64,000 nt of DNA, from positions 62,001 to 126,000 of the forward strand of contig JANSXK010000004.1 of assembly GCA_024742995.1 (NCBI GenBank), written 5' to 3'. Positions within the stretch are counted from its first letter, which is position 1; every line of letters begins with the position of its first letter. This document shows positions 27,355-36,069 of the stretch, piece after piece. Below the pieces are notes generated by a model. It made no database searches and was not told where the DNA came from. It saw only the letters and a program-made list of their open reading frames with translations. Origin of the DNA: Gammaproteobacteria bacterium. GTDB lineage: Bacteria; Pseudomonadota; Gammaproteobacteria; Legionellales; Legionellaceae. A program made the translations under genes and the position numbers.

Positions 27355-29184
27355 ATGGCAAAAGATAAGGCCTGCATATTACTTGGCATATGGGGCAAAA
27401 AATATATTGACGATTTTTTTCGGTATAGCTTGCCAAGTTTGCTTGCTCCGGGAAATATTCCTGCTTTAGCCACGTCTTACGAGACAACTTTTTTATTTTT
27501 AAGTAAAAAAACCGACGTTGCACTTTTCAAAAGGCAAAAAGCATTTAAAACACTGGAGACGCGTTGCAAGGTTGCATTCCTTGAAATTGATGATTTGATT
27601 GTAAATGGTAATTATTCTACTACATTAACTTTGGCTTTTGACCGGGCTATCAAGCATAGTCATGAAGCAATGTTAGAGACTTATTTTATTTTCTTAACCG
27701 CAGACTACATCATGGCCAATGGTTCATTTCTGGGTTTGATGCGGTATATGGGTAAAGGATACAGTGGTATTTGCACTGGAAATTTCCAAGTCAATGCACA
27801 CGACATTGAACCTTTTCTTAAAAAGCAACTCGATGCTAAAACAGGTATGTTGTCGATCGAGCCACGCGAATTACTTAAAGCCAGTTTTGAACATTTGCAT
27901 CTTATGACTGTCGCTAGCTTGATCAACCACAATATAATAAGAAATTATAAGCTGAATCGATTTTTTTATAGGCATTATAAAGAATTGATGCTGGGTCGTT
28001 TTTATTTATTACATATGTTATGTATCAAACCTGAAACCATGGACTATACCATCGGTTCGTCTTGTGATTATTCTTTCATTCCGGAAATGTGTCCCTCTGG
28101 AAATATAGCAGTCATTAATGATTCAGATGACTATTTGGTTGTAGAAATGCAACCACAGGACCATGAAATACAGTATTTAAGTTGGGGTAAGTACAATATG
28201 AACCGTTTGTGTCATAGTCTTCGCGAATGGACAACGAAACAGCATAGGTGCAATATTGAACATACTGTTTATTTTCATACAGATGATTTGCGACCATCAG
28301 ATGTAAAGGTTGCAGGTGAACAATTTCAAGCATTTCTTGATCCGATCATTGCCAAACTCAAAAAATATCGCGCGGCCCCTCATGTGAATCATCCTTACTG
28401 GTTGTCTGCTATCAAAGCCTTTAATTATGAGCGTAAAAAAAATACTGCCAAACTATTGCCTCACAAACGCTTGGCATCACCTAATCTAAGAGCTATAAGA
28501 GATTGTGTTTATGGGGCTGCTCCTAATGTATTTCCATGGCATTTTCGATGGAAAGAATATCAACAGATGCGAACAATATTTCGAGATGTCATCAAGAAAA
28601 ATCCTCAAGACGTGTTGATACTTCATGCCCCACAATTAGTTGAATATAACGATTGGTTGCGAGACAAGTGTGGGATCACGCATCAGTATTCACTTCAGTA
28701 TTTAGCACAGCTTGTATCCCTAGCGGGGCTGAAAAAAGGTCAATTGTCTTCCTGTGTCTTGATAATCAATGCCACTTATTTTAAGAAAGTAAGGGCACTG
28801 CTTCTAAAGATATGCCCCTTTCTAAAAAACAATGGTGAACTCAGTATCATTATTTTTAATGACAATAATCATTGCAGTGCTCGAGAATTCAATTTTCCTG
28901 GGGAGTTAATACAAGAAATGGGTCCCATCACTGATGAAAGATATAATGTTCAAAATGTTATATCTGTGTATAGTAATTTAACCAATCTTGGATTAAGAAT
29001 GCATAGGGCAATTAATCAAAGTTTTTCCCATAGCAGAATTTTAAGAGGGCTTGCCCTTTCCATCACTGCGTTTTTTGGGAGTATATACAGTTTGATTCGA
29101 AATTTATTATCATTGATTTTTAACTTCCAACACGGGCATTGTGTGGCGGTATGTTTAACAGTGATACCAAATAAATACGCGTAG
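27355..29184 (+). CDS. Two-part protein: glycosyltransferase-like N-terminus and methyltransferase-like C-terminus
   Basis: 609 residues. The N-terminal 300 residues have a GT-A-like look: YFIFLTADYIMANGSF, then GYSGICTGNFQV. This kind of sequence is seen in uncharacterised glycan-cluster proteins. The C-terminal third (about 420-530) has the strand pattern of a SAM methyltransferase (ILHAPQ, then SSCVLIINA, then a KKNNGELSIIIF-like strand) but no clear motif I. Membrane-prone segments occur near 570-600. Function is uncertain; position between epimerases and a GT2 gene suggests a transferase or carrier role. Confidence 0.5.
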   Translation: MAKDKACILLGIWGKKYIDDFFRYSLPSLLAPGNIPALATSYETTFLFLSKKTDVALFKRQKAFKTLETRCKVAFLEIDDLIVNGNYSTTLTLAFDRAIKHSHEAMLETYFIFLTADYIMANGSFLGLMRYMGKGYSGICTGNFQVNAHDIEPFLKKQLDAKTGMLSIEPRELLKASFEHLHLMTVASLINHNIIRNYKLNRFFYRHYKELMLGRFYLLHMLCIKPETMDYTIGSSCDYSFIPEMCPSGNIAVINDSDDYLVVEMQPQDHEIQYLSWGKYNMNRLCHSLREWTTKQHRCNIEHTVYFHTDDLRPSDVKVAGEQFQAFLDPIIAKLKKYRAAPHVNHPYWLSAIKAFNYERKKNTAKLLPHKRLASPNLRAIRDCVYGAAPNVFPWHFRWKEYQQMRTIFRDVIKKNPQDVLILHAPQLVEYNDWLRDKCGITHQYSLQYLAQLVSLAGLKKGQLSSCVLIINATYFKKVRALLLKICPFLKNNGELSIIIFNDNNHCSAREFNFPGELIQEMGPITDERYNVQNVISVYSNLTNLGLRMHRAINQSFSHSRILRGLALSITAFFGSIYSLIRNLLSLIFNFQHGHCVAVCLTVIPNKYA

Positions 29185-29191
29185 GAGTACC

Positions 29192-30148
29192 ATGAGTCTC
29201 GATAATAAGAACATTCGAATCACTGCTATTCTCCCCAATTATAATGACGGACAATGTCTTGAAACAGCCATGGACTCCTTGTTAAATCAGACCACAGCCT
29301 TTGATGAGATCATTATTGTAGACGATGGTTCCACCGACAGTAGTTTGACTTTAATTCAAGCATACGAAAAACGCTACAAACATCTGCATTATGTAAAGCA
29401 CGAAACAAACCAAGGTGTTTGTGCCGCACTCAATACTGGATTAAAGGCTGCAACAGGAGATTTTATCATGCTGTGCGCAGCGGATGATTTCTATGATGAA
29501 CACTGCGTGGATATTGCCAAACGTGTTATGTATCAGCATCCTCATGTTGGATTGATTTGTGGCGATGCTATTGTGACTCGTTTTGATCTTAAGACTTCTT
29601 TTTTGCGATCGCTACCTTATCCTTCTCAACACTATATTAAGCCTCAACAATTCCAAGATTTCACAAAAACGTCTTATGTAGGATTTAACAGTGCAGGTAG
29701 TATGTTTATTAATAAAGAAGCTATCGTTTTGGCTGGTTTTTTGAAGCCTGAATTAAAATGGCACTGTGATTGGTTACTATACTTTGTTATTGCTTTGCGC
29801 CAAGGTATTTACTATACCGGCCAGGTTTTTACTCATATCAGCATTCGAAAAGATGGTTATTCAAGTGGTTTGCATCATAAAAAATTTCAAAATAATGTCA
29901 TGATGGAAACAATCAAAGCAGCGCGCTGGACCTATCCAGATTTGTGGCCGGCTTTTAAAGAGGCCGCGTTGCTTCCTCATTATGCTGGAAGATATGTATG
30001 GTTATTTTTGTTTTCTGCGCAAACCCGTTCATTTTTATCGTGCAAATTAGTTTGGAAAATAGTAATCAATAATAAAATCATAACGAAGATTGGTCGCTTG
30101 TTTCCTTACCGAATCATTTTAAATGTACGACAGTGGCTACACGCATAA
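29192..30148 (+). CDS. Glycosyltransferase family 2
   Basis: 318 residues with a GT-A fold: TAILPNYNDGQCLE, then IIIVDDGSTDSS, then the metal-binding region CAADDFY. AGGAG lies just upstream of the ATG. It probably adds a sugar to the growing O-antigen on the cytoplasmic side of the inner membrane. Donor and acceptor are unknown. No transmembrane helix is obvious, apart from a weakly hydrophobic C-terminal stretch. Confidence 0.82.
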   Translation: MSLDNKNIRITAILPNYNDGQCLETAMDSLLNQTTAFDEIIIVDDGSTDSSLTLIQAYEKRYKHLHYVKHETNQGVCAALNTGLKAATGDFIMLCAADDFYDEHCVDIAKRVMYQHPHVGLICGDAIVTRFDLKTSFLRSLPYPSQHYIKPQQFQDFTKTSYVGFNSAGSMFINKEAIVLAGFLKPELKWHCDWLLYFVIALRQGIYYTGQVFTHISIRKDGYSSGLHHKKFQNNVMMETIKAARWTYPDLWPAFKEAALLPHYAGRYVWLFLFSAQTRSFLSCKLVWKIVINNKIITKIGRLFPYRIILNVRQWLHA

Positions 30149-30161
30149 TTAGGGAGTGATC

Positions 30162-30842
30162 ATGTTAGTTAAAGATAATACTGTAGAACCTCAATACAAT
30201 GATTGTTTGGAAATCATGAGACAACAAGGCCTCACGAAATTAGGCATCATGACCAACCAAGTATGGCATGATGATCCGAGAAGATTAACGTTTCTATTAT
30301 CACGCTATAAGTTTGTCTCCAAAATGTTGAGTGGTAAAAACACCGTTGCTGAAATTGGCTGTGGCGACGCGTTTGGTAGCAGGATTGTGAAACAAGATGT
30401 TGAAAATTTGTGTGTATATGATATTGACCCAGTGTTTATCGATGATATCAACACACGTGCCACAGACCATTGGACATTCAAGGCCGGTGTGCATAATATA
30501 CTCGAGGGGGCATTACCAGATAGATATGATGCGATTTACAGCTTGGATGTGATTGAGCATATTGAAAAAGCGCAAGAGCATTTATATATTAATAATATCA
30601 AAAGTTCTTTGCTGCCACATGGTGTTGCGATTATTGGCGCGCCTTCCTTAGAATCACAGCAGTATGCTTCCCCACAAAGCAAAATAGGCCACATTAATTG
30701 TAAATCTGGCAAAGAATTCAAAAAATTCTTTCAAGCGCATTTTCACAATGTTTTTTTATTTTCTATGAATGATGAAGTTGTCCATACGGGATTTTCACCT
30801 ATGGCTCATTATTTTTTTGCAATTTGTTGTGAGGCGAAATAA
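30162..30842 (+). CDS. Class I SAM-dependent methyltransferase
   Basis: 226 residues from the ATG at 30162 with GGGAG at 30152-30156; the upstream GTG overlaps that site. Motif I is VAEIGCGDAFGS, then VYDIDPVFID, then YDAIYSLDVIEHIE as motif II. It sits between GT2 and HAD genes in a tight operon, so a sugar-methylation role is likely. Confidence 0.75.
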   Translation: MLVKDNTVEPQYNDCLEIMRQQGLTKLGIMTNQVWHDDPRRLTFLLSRYKFVSKMLSGKNTVAEIGCGDAFGSRIVKQDVENLCVYDIDPVFIDDINTRATDHWTFKAGVHNILEGALPDRYDAIYSLDVIEHIEKAQEHLYINNIKSSLLPHGVAIIGAPSLESQQYASPQSKIGHINCKSGKEFKKFFQAHFHNVFLFSMNDEVVHTGFSPMAHYFFAICCEAK

Positions 30843-31478
30843 TTGATCCCCATGCGCCTAGGTCTTGATTTTGACAATACCATTGCTTGTTACGATAAGG
30901 TTTTTTTGAACTTGGCTAAACAGTGGCAATTAGTCAATCAAAACTTTCAGGGTAATAAGCGTCAATTAAGTGACAAACTACATAGCCTCCCTGAAGGTGA
31001 TATGCTTTGGCAGCGTTTACAAGGAAAGGTGTACGGAGAATACATGCATCAAGCAGTTTGTTTTTCTGGATTTAAAACTTTTATAAAAACATGCGCGCTA
31101 CAATCCAATATAGAACTATTTATTGTGAGTCATAAAACGGAGTTTGGGCACTTTGATGACAAAAAAATAAATTTGCGAATGGCGGCAAAAAACTGGTTAC
31201 TTCAAGAAAAATTACTGGGGGATAGCGCATCACTCATCGCCGAAAAAAATCTATTTTTTGAATCGACTCGCGAGGAGAAAATTGCGCGTATTCGTACTTT
31301 ACAATGCACCCATTTTATTGATGATCTCGTTGAGGTACTGAATGCGCCCCAGTTCCCTGTTTCTGTAAAAAAAATGTGGTTTAATCCCATGGCCAATAAT
31401 GCAGACACGGACCAAACCATTGAACAATTTCATCAATACTCGGATTGGACATCGATTCAATATGCACTCTTTAAATGA
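30843..31478 (+). CDS. HAD-superfamily phosphatase-like protein
   Basis: 211 residues beginning MIPMRLGLDFDNTIACYD; the DxD catalytic pair is D9/D11. Later segments are LFIVSHKTEFGH (motif II Ser/Thr position) and HFIDDLVEVL (motif IV acidic pair). The TTG at 30843 has GAGG at 30831-30834; the ATG at 30852 is farther away, so the TTG is slightly favoured. It could dephosphorylate a sugar bisphosphate, possibly replacing the broken GmhB nearby. It overlaps the next gene by 17 bases. Confidence 0.68.
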   Translation: MIPMRLGLDFDNTIACYDKVFLNLAKQWQLVNQNFQGNKRQLSDKLHSLPEGDMLWQRLQGKVYGEYMHQAVCFSGFKTFIKTCALQSNIELFIVSHKTEFGHFDDKKINLRMAAKNWLLQEKLLGDSASLIAEKNLFFESTREEKIARIRTLQCTHFIDDLVEVLNAPQFPVSVKKMWFNPMANNADTDQTIEQFHQYSDWTSIQYALFK

Positions 31479-32502
31479 CCCTTATTGGCAACAGCCTACA
31501 CAACTTGAAAAACTGAAAACTGTATTGGGGTGCGAGCAAGTCATTGTTCTTTCTAAACAGAGTGGCGGTAACAGTGTTGTTTACTGCATTCAAGCTGATC
31601 ATAAACGATACGCTGTCAAAATTTATCCGCCTTATGCGCCTGGAGGTCGCGATCGATTGACCTCAGAATTATTGGTCTATCAATTTTATTTAAAGAAAAA
31701 GATATGCACGGTACCAAAACTACAGGCATTTTGTGAAAAAGAACGATGGTTAATTATTGAATGGATTGATGGGAAAAAAATCGATCACTATACTACATCT
31801 GATATCCAACAAGCCTTAGATTTTATTCATTTGACTGCTAAATTGGGTCAAGATCCTGAGGCAGCTACTTTACCGCAGGCAGCTGAACCTTGTCTCTCAT
31901 TGAAGGCTTTGATTGACCAAGTGGATCGTCGTTGGCAGCGGTTATTGAACCAACCAGAACAAGATAAAAGCCTGTATGATTTTTTATCCAATGAATTTCG
32001 TGCTGTTTTTCAACAACTATGTCAACGTGCTGTCCATGGTTATCAGTCTTTGGGCGTAGAGATTGATACAGATATTTCTTTTGAAAAGCGTGCCCTTATT
32101 CCTGCTGATTTTGGTTTTCATAATATCATTTGCGATCAATCCGGCCAATTGTATTTTTTTGATTTTGACTATTTTGGTTGGGATGATCCAGTAAAACTTT
32201 TATCCGATATCTTATGGCATCCTAAGATGGACTTGTCTGAACCTCAAATAACACAATTTATTGATGGTTTTGCTGTGATTTTTGCGTCAGACGCAAATTT
32301 TTTAGCCCGATTTGATTATCATTTTCCTCTATTTGGGTTAAGATGGGTACTGATTTTATTAAATGAATTTATCACGGAGTTTTGGCAAAACCGCCAACAC
32401 GCGATGGTTTATGATAATCGCCATGAGGCGAAAAACGCACAATTACAGCGCGCGAAAGTATTGTTGCAAAGAGTACAACAACAAACAGGATGTTTGATAT
32501 GA
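31462..32502 (+). CDS. Aminoglycoside-phosphotransferase (APH)-like kinase
   Basis: 346 residues from the ATG at 31462; an upstream ATG at 31399 lies deep in the previous gene. N-terminal features are SGGNSVVYCI as a glycine-rich loop and RYAVKIY with the ATP-contacting Lys. ADFGFHN takes the place of the catalytic-loop motif and FFDFDYFGWDDP the metal-binding motif. Such kinases phosphorylate small molecules or sugars. It is tightly coupled with the HAD gene, suggesting that the two act on one sugar intermediate. Confidence 0.72.
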   Translation: MHSLNDPYWQQPTQLEKLKTVLGCEQVIVLSKQSGGNSVVYCIQADHKRYAVKIYPPYAPGGRDRLTSELLVYQFYLKKKICTVPKLQAFCEKERWLIIEWIDGKKIDHYTTSDIQQALDFIHLTAKLGQDPEAATLPQAAEPCLSLKALIDQVDRRWQRLLNQPEQDKSLYDFLSNEFRAVFQQLCQRAVHGYQSLGVEIDTDISFEKRALIPADFGFHNIICDQSGQLYFFDFDYFGWDDPVKLLSDILWHPKMDLSEPQITQFIDGFAVIFASDANFLARFDYHFPLFGLRWVLILLNEFITEFWQNRQHAMVYDNRHEAKNAQLQRAKVLLQRVQQQTGCLI

Positions 32503-33338
32503 ATAGGCTGATACAACAAGCCACGGAGATTGCCTTAGATGAGCGCTCTCTTTCTTTAAGAAGGCAGGTTCTTCGAACATTAGCTGGGGGTGGTCGAGGG
32601 CATATTGGTTCTACACTCTCTCTTATTGAAATCTTACGCGTCTTATATGATGATGTGCTGCGATTCGATGCCAAAAATCCTACCTGGGAAGCGCGCGATC
32701 GTTTTATTTTAAGTAAAGGCCATGGATGTATCGCGCAATATGTCATGCTTGCAGATAAAGGTTTTATCGACCCAAATCATTTAGACACGTTTTGTAAATT
32801 TGATTCCATTTTGGGCGGACACCCTGAAACAAGTAAGATACCTGGTGTTGAAGCATCTACGGGTTCCTTGGGTCACGGTCTATCAGTTGGGTTTGGATTT
32901 GCATTAGCAGCCCAAATGAAGCAACGCGACAACCGTGTGTTTGTGGTCATGGGTGATGGTGAAATTAATGAAGGTTCTGTTTGGGAAGCGGCACTTTCCA
33001 TCGGCAAACATAATTTATCTAATCTGACGGTACTGATTGACTATAATAAAATTCAATCAGCCGGCTTTACCAAAGACATCCAAAACTTAGACCCTTTAGC
33101 GGACAAATGGAAGAGTTTTAATTTTGAAACGGCGGAAGTCAATGGTCATGATACCCATGCTTTAAAGTCATTATTACAATCGTTACCTTTCAATAAAAAC
33201 AAACCCAGCGCGATTATTTGTCATACGGTAAAGGGCAAAGGCATTTCCTTTGCAGAAAATGATCCCAGATGGCATCATAAAGCGCGTTTAAGCGACGAGT
33301 CTATTCAAGAAATGTATTCTGCATTGGAGAATCAATAG
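32499..33338 (+). CDS. Transketolase, N-terminal (ThDP-binding) subunit
   Basis: 279 residues. The ATG at 32499 overlaps the upstream stop as ATGA, with CAGGA 8 bases before. ThDP-binding features are GDGEINEGSVWEA and ISKGHG-like SKGHGCIAQY, plus STGSLGHGLS. This is the N-terminal half of transketolase; the C-terminal half is the next gene. Split transketolases are common in secondary metabolite and sugar clusters. It transfers two-carbon ketol units, giving sugars such as sedoheptulose-7-phosphate. Confidence 0.9.
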   Translation: MNRLIQQATEIALDERSLSLRRQVLRTLAGGGRGHIGSTLSLIEILRVLYDDVLRFDAKNPTWEARDRFILSKGHGCIAQYVMLADKGFIDPNHLDTFCKFDSILGGHPETSKIPGVEASTGSLGHGLSVGFGFALAAQMKQRDNRVFVVMGDGEINEGSVWEAALSIGKHNLSNLTVLIDYNKIQSAGFTKDIQNLDPLADKWKSFNFETAEVNGHDTHALKSLLQSLPFNKNKPSAIICHTVKGKGISFAENDPRWHHKARLSDESIQEMYSALENQ

Positions 33339-34321
33339 TGCGTGCAACATGTGTCAAAATGGTATATGAGCTAGCCAAGCGTGATGATCGCGTTGTGTTT
33401 ATTGGATCTGATTTGAGTCCTGGTTTGCTGAAAGAAATGCAAGAGGATTACCCTGATCGCTATTTTATGGAAGGGGTGTATGAGGCGAATTTAATTGGGA
33501 TGGCTGCAGGGCTAGCTATGGAAGGCTATATTCCATATTTCAATACCATTGCCACCTTCATTACGCGAAGATGTTTTGAACAAATTGCCGTTGATTTATG
33601 TATGCACGATTTACCTGTTCGCTTAATTGGTAATGGTGGGGGCGTTGTATATGCACCTTTAGGACCTACTCATTTGGCTACAGAAGATATTAGTATCATG
33701 CGCGCGTTGCCAAATATGACTATCGTTGCAGTGAGTGATGCTGAAGAAATGAAACGTTTTATGCTGGCATCTATTGATTGGCCGCATCCCATCTATATTC
33801 GATTGGGTAAAGGCGGGGAGGAAGTCGTGCCCATGCCAAACGACTCATTTGAAATTGGCAAGGCTATCACAGTATATCAAACCAATCATACCGAGAAAAC
33901 AGACGTACTTTTGATCTCAACCGGTGTGATGACACAGCGTGTTATTAAGGTCGCGCAGCAGATAGAAAAAATGTCCCTTCGTACCAGAGTCTTACATTTT
34001 CATACGATCAAACCTCTCGATGAAGTCTGTTTGTTACAACATGCTAAACACACGCAACTCCTAGTCACCATCGAAGAAAATTCGCTTATTGGCGGATTGG
34101 GATCTGCTGTCACTGACTGTTTGGTTGCTTCTTTAGGACGGTCTATTCCATTAATAAAACGTTATGGACTACCAGATCGTTTTCCTGATAAATATGGCAG
34201 CCAAGAACAACTATTGAATTATTATGGGTTAACAGTTGAGCATCTGGTTGAAAAAATAAAGACTACCTTTATGCAACATTTTGTCAAAAGAGAGAATCAT
34301 TGTGTTAGTGACCAACTTTAA
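33338..34321 (+). CDS. Transketolase, C-terminal (Pyr and C-terminal domain) subunit
   Basis: 327 residues, starting with GTG at 33338 that overlaps the last base of the preceding TAG. The Pyr domain has GMAAGLAMEGYIPYF and the ThDP-activating Glu region in YEANLIG. The C-terminal domain has VLHFHTIKPLDE, as in the 1-deoxyxylulose-phosphate synthase/transketolase family. With the previous gene it forms one two-subunit enzyme. It overlaps the next gene by 20 bases. Confidence 0.9.
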   Translation: MRATCVKMVYELAKRDDRVVFIGSDLSPGLLKEMQEDYPDRYFMEGVYEANLIGMAAGLAMEGYIPYFNTIATFITRRCFEQIAVDLCMHDLPVRLIGNGGGVVYAPLGPTHLATEDISIMRALPNMTIVAVSDAEEMKRFMLASIDWPHPIYIRLGKGGEEVVPMPNDSFEIGKAITVYQTNHTEKTDVLLISTGVMTQRVIKVAQQIEKMSLRTRVLHFHTIKPLDEVCLLQHAKHTQLLVTIEENSLIGGLGSAVTDCLVASLGRSIPLIKRYGLPDRFPDKYGSQEQLLNYYGLTVEHLVEKIKTTFMQHFVKRENHCVSDQL

Positions 34322-35012
34322 CCTTAAATATGCCCTCTATAAAATAGTTTTACCATTGTTTCAATTATATGATACAGGTCAAATGCATCCTGTGCGTGAG
34401 CGAGCCAATCGTTCGCTACAAAGAACTGTTGATTATATCGATGCCCATATGTCTCAGGCCATTGGTTTTGAAACTCAGAAAGAATTGATACTCTATGCAC
34501 TTAATTCAGCAACCGTACCCGGAGTTTATTTAGAATTCGGAGTATTTACTGGTGGCACGATCCGATTTATGGCAAAAAAGAAACCCGGTGTTTTATTTCA
34601 TGGGTTTGATAGCTTTGAAGGTCTACCCGAAGATTGGTTTGGCATGCCGCTAATAAAAAACAGTTTTTCTCTCAATGGGCGCTTACCAAAGGTTCCTAAA
34701 AATGTGATGCTTCACAAAGGATGGTTCAGTGAGTCTTTAGCGTTATGGTGCAGAGATCATCAAGATAATGTTGCTTTTGTACATATTGATTGTGACCTGT
34801 ATTCTTCTACCGTAGATATTTTAGAGGGGCTGGTTACTCGCTTACAAAAGGGTACCATCATACTATTTGATGAGTATTTTAATTATCCTAATTGGGAAAA
34901 TCATGAGTATAAAGCTTGGCAAGAATTTGTGAGAAAATATAATCTCCAATACGATTATATAGGATTTGCAAGACAACAAGTCGCGGTAAAAATTACTAGC
35001 GTGTGTCCCTAA
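34302..35012 (+). CDS. TylF/MacF-type O-methyltransferase
   Basis: 236 residues from the GTG at 34302, which has AGAGAG 7-8 bases upstream; the longer ORF from a TTG at 34281 is less supported. TylF-type marks are GVYLEFGVFTGGTIRFMA (SAM site), HGFDSFEGLPEDW, and HIDCDLYSST followed by LFDEYF (metal ligands). These enzymes methylate sugar hydroxyls in Mg-dependent fashion. It ends the plus-strand operon, followed by a short convergent gap. Confidence 0.82.
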   Translation: MLVTNFNLKYALYKIVLPLFQLYDTGQMHPVRERANRSLQRTVDYIDAHMSQAIGFETQKELILYALNSATVPGVYLEFGVFTGGTIRFMAKKKPGVLFHGFDSFEGLPEDWFGMPLIKNSFSLNGRLPKVPKNVMLHKGWFSESLALWCRDHQDNVAFVHIDCDLYSSTVDILEGLVTRLQKGTIILFDEYFNYPNWENHEYKAWQEFVRKYNLQYDYIGFARQQVAVKITSVCP

Positions 35013-35061
35013 GGTTTTACCGGGAAGTTGATTTATGGTTTTTTCCGGCCCGTCGGCCTAG

Positions 35062-36060
35062 TCAGCTATCGCTGTGAAGTGCCTCAATTGTCGTATCAGG
35101 TGTGTTCTTTTTGAATATGGAAAACCCTATGATCATCCCTGGTAAATAAGCCACTAAGTTCATCAGCCGAAAAGTAAAAAAAATGGTTGCATAGGAAGCT
35201 AGGATTTCAGGATTTAATAGAATAAGTGTATTAGCAAAAGCGACCTCACCAACACCTATCCCTCCCGGAGTAAGCGGAATATAGCTAGCAATTTGTCCGA
35301 TGACCATAGCAAACGTATAATCTAATACAGGGATGGTTGGAAAGTTCATCACTTTACTGATGATAAGAATTGCAAGCACTAACAGCATCTGATTTACAAT
35401 AGAAATAAAGATGGCATATAAAATAATTTTTTTTGGTGCGTCACTCGTCTGGATCGTTTTTAGAGCTGTTCTAAATTTACTGTAGTGATGGTATTTATTG
35501 CATAAGCGAACGCATTTTTTATTGTAAAATAAAAAAGTAACCGTCCCAATAAGGGCCATAAAAAATCCCAAACAAATAGCCATAAAATGTAATAAGCTGT
35601 TATTTTGTTGCAAACAATTAAAATAAAAGGCTGTGCAAAAACAAGCGATCAATAAAATCCCGAGGGTACTGATGATCCGATCCATGAATGCAGCGAGCAC
35701 TATAGCACTTTTTTGCGAGGGAAAATATTTTATGGTTTGGTATATTCGTCCAAGGTCACCACTACCTCCTGGTAAGATACAGTTCAACGCACTACTATGA
35801 TAGGTTAAAATGAGACTACGTAAAAATGACAAAGGAATATTTTGCATTTGATTAAGTAAATACCAGCGCCAGCTATTGCCCAATGCGATAAGGTAACACA
35901 ATCCAATAATACTGAGCATCATCCAAGGATCGTAGAAAAAAACTTGGATTAAGCTCCAATTAAATTGCCCATGATGAAGCAATGACCACAATAACCCCAG
36001 TATGATAAAAATTTGGAGATAAGGCAGTTTTTTGATATGGCTTATGCTCTTTTGCAACAT
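35062..36060 (-). CDS. Lysylphosphatidylglycerol-synthase-type membrane protein (flippase-like)
   Basis: 332 residues with about eight hydrophobic segments. ALNCILPGGSGDLGR and IPLTPGGIGVGE are the paired PGG motifs of the UPF0104/LPG-synthase transmembrane family. Related proteins act in lipid or polyprenyl-linked sugar translocation. It sits beside a large membrane protein in a minus-strand pair; a role in lipid-linked sugar handling is inferred. Confidence 0.75.
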   Translation of the reverse strand: MLQKSISHIKKLPYLQIFIILGLLWSLLHHGQFNWSLIQVFFYDPWMMLSIIGLCYLIALGNSWRWYLLNQMQNIPLSFLRSLILTYHSSALNCILPGGSGDLGRIYQTIKYFPSQKSAIVLAAFMDRIISTLGILLIACFCTAFYFNCLQQNNSLLHFMAICLGFFMALIGTVTFLFYNKKCVRLCNKYHHYSKFRTALKTIQTSDAPKKIILYAIFISIVNQMLLVLAILIISKVMNFPTIPVLDYTFAMVIGQIASYIPLTPGGIGVGEVAFANTLILLNPEILASYATIFFTFRLMNLVAYLPGMIIGFSIFKKNTPDTTIEALHSDS

Positions 36061-36069
36061 GATATATTA

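Noticed and set aside
35013-35061. GGCC-cgtc-GGCC as terminator between convergent genes
   Set aside because: The stem is only 4 bp and there is no convincing T-run.
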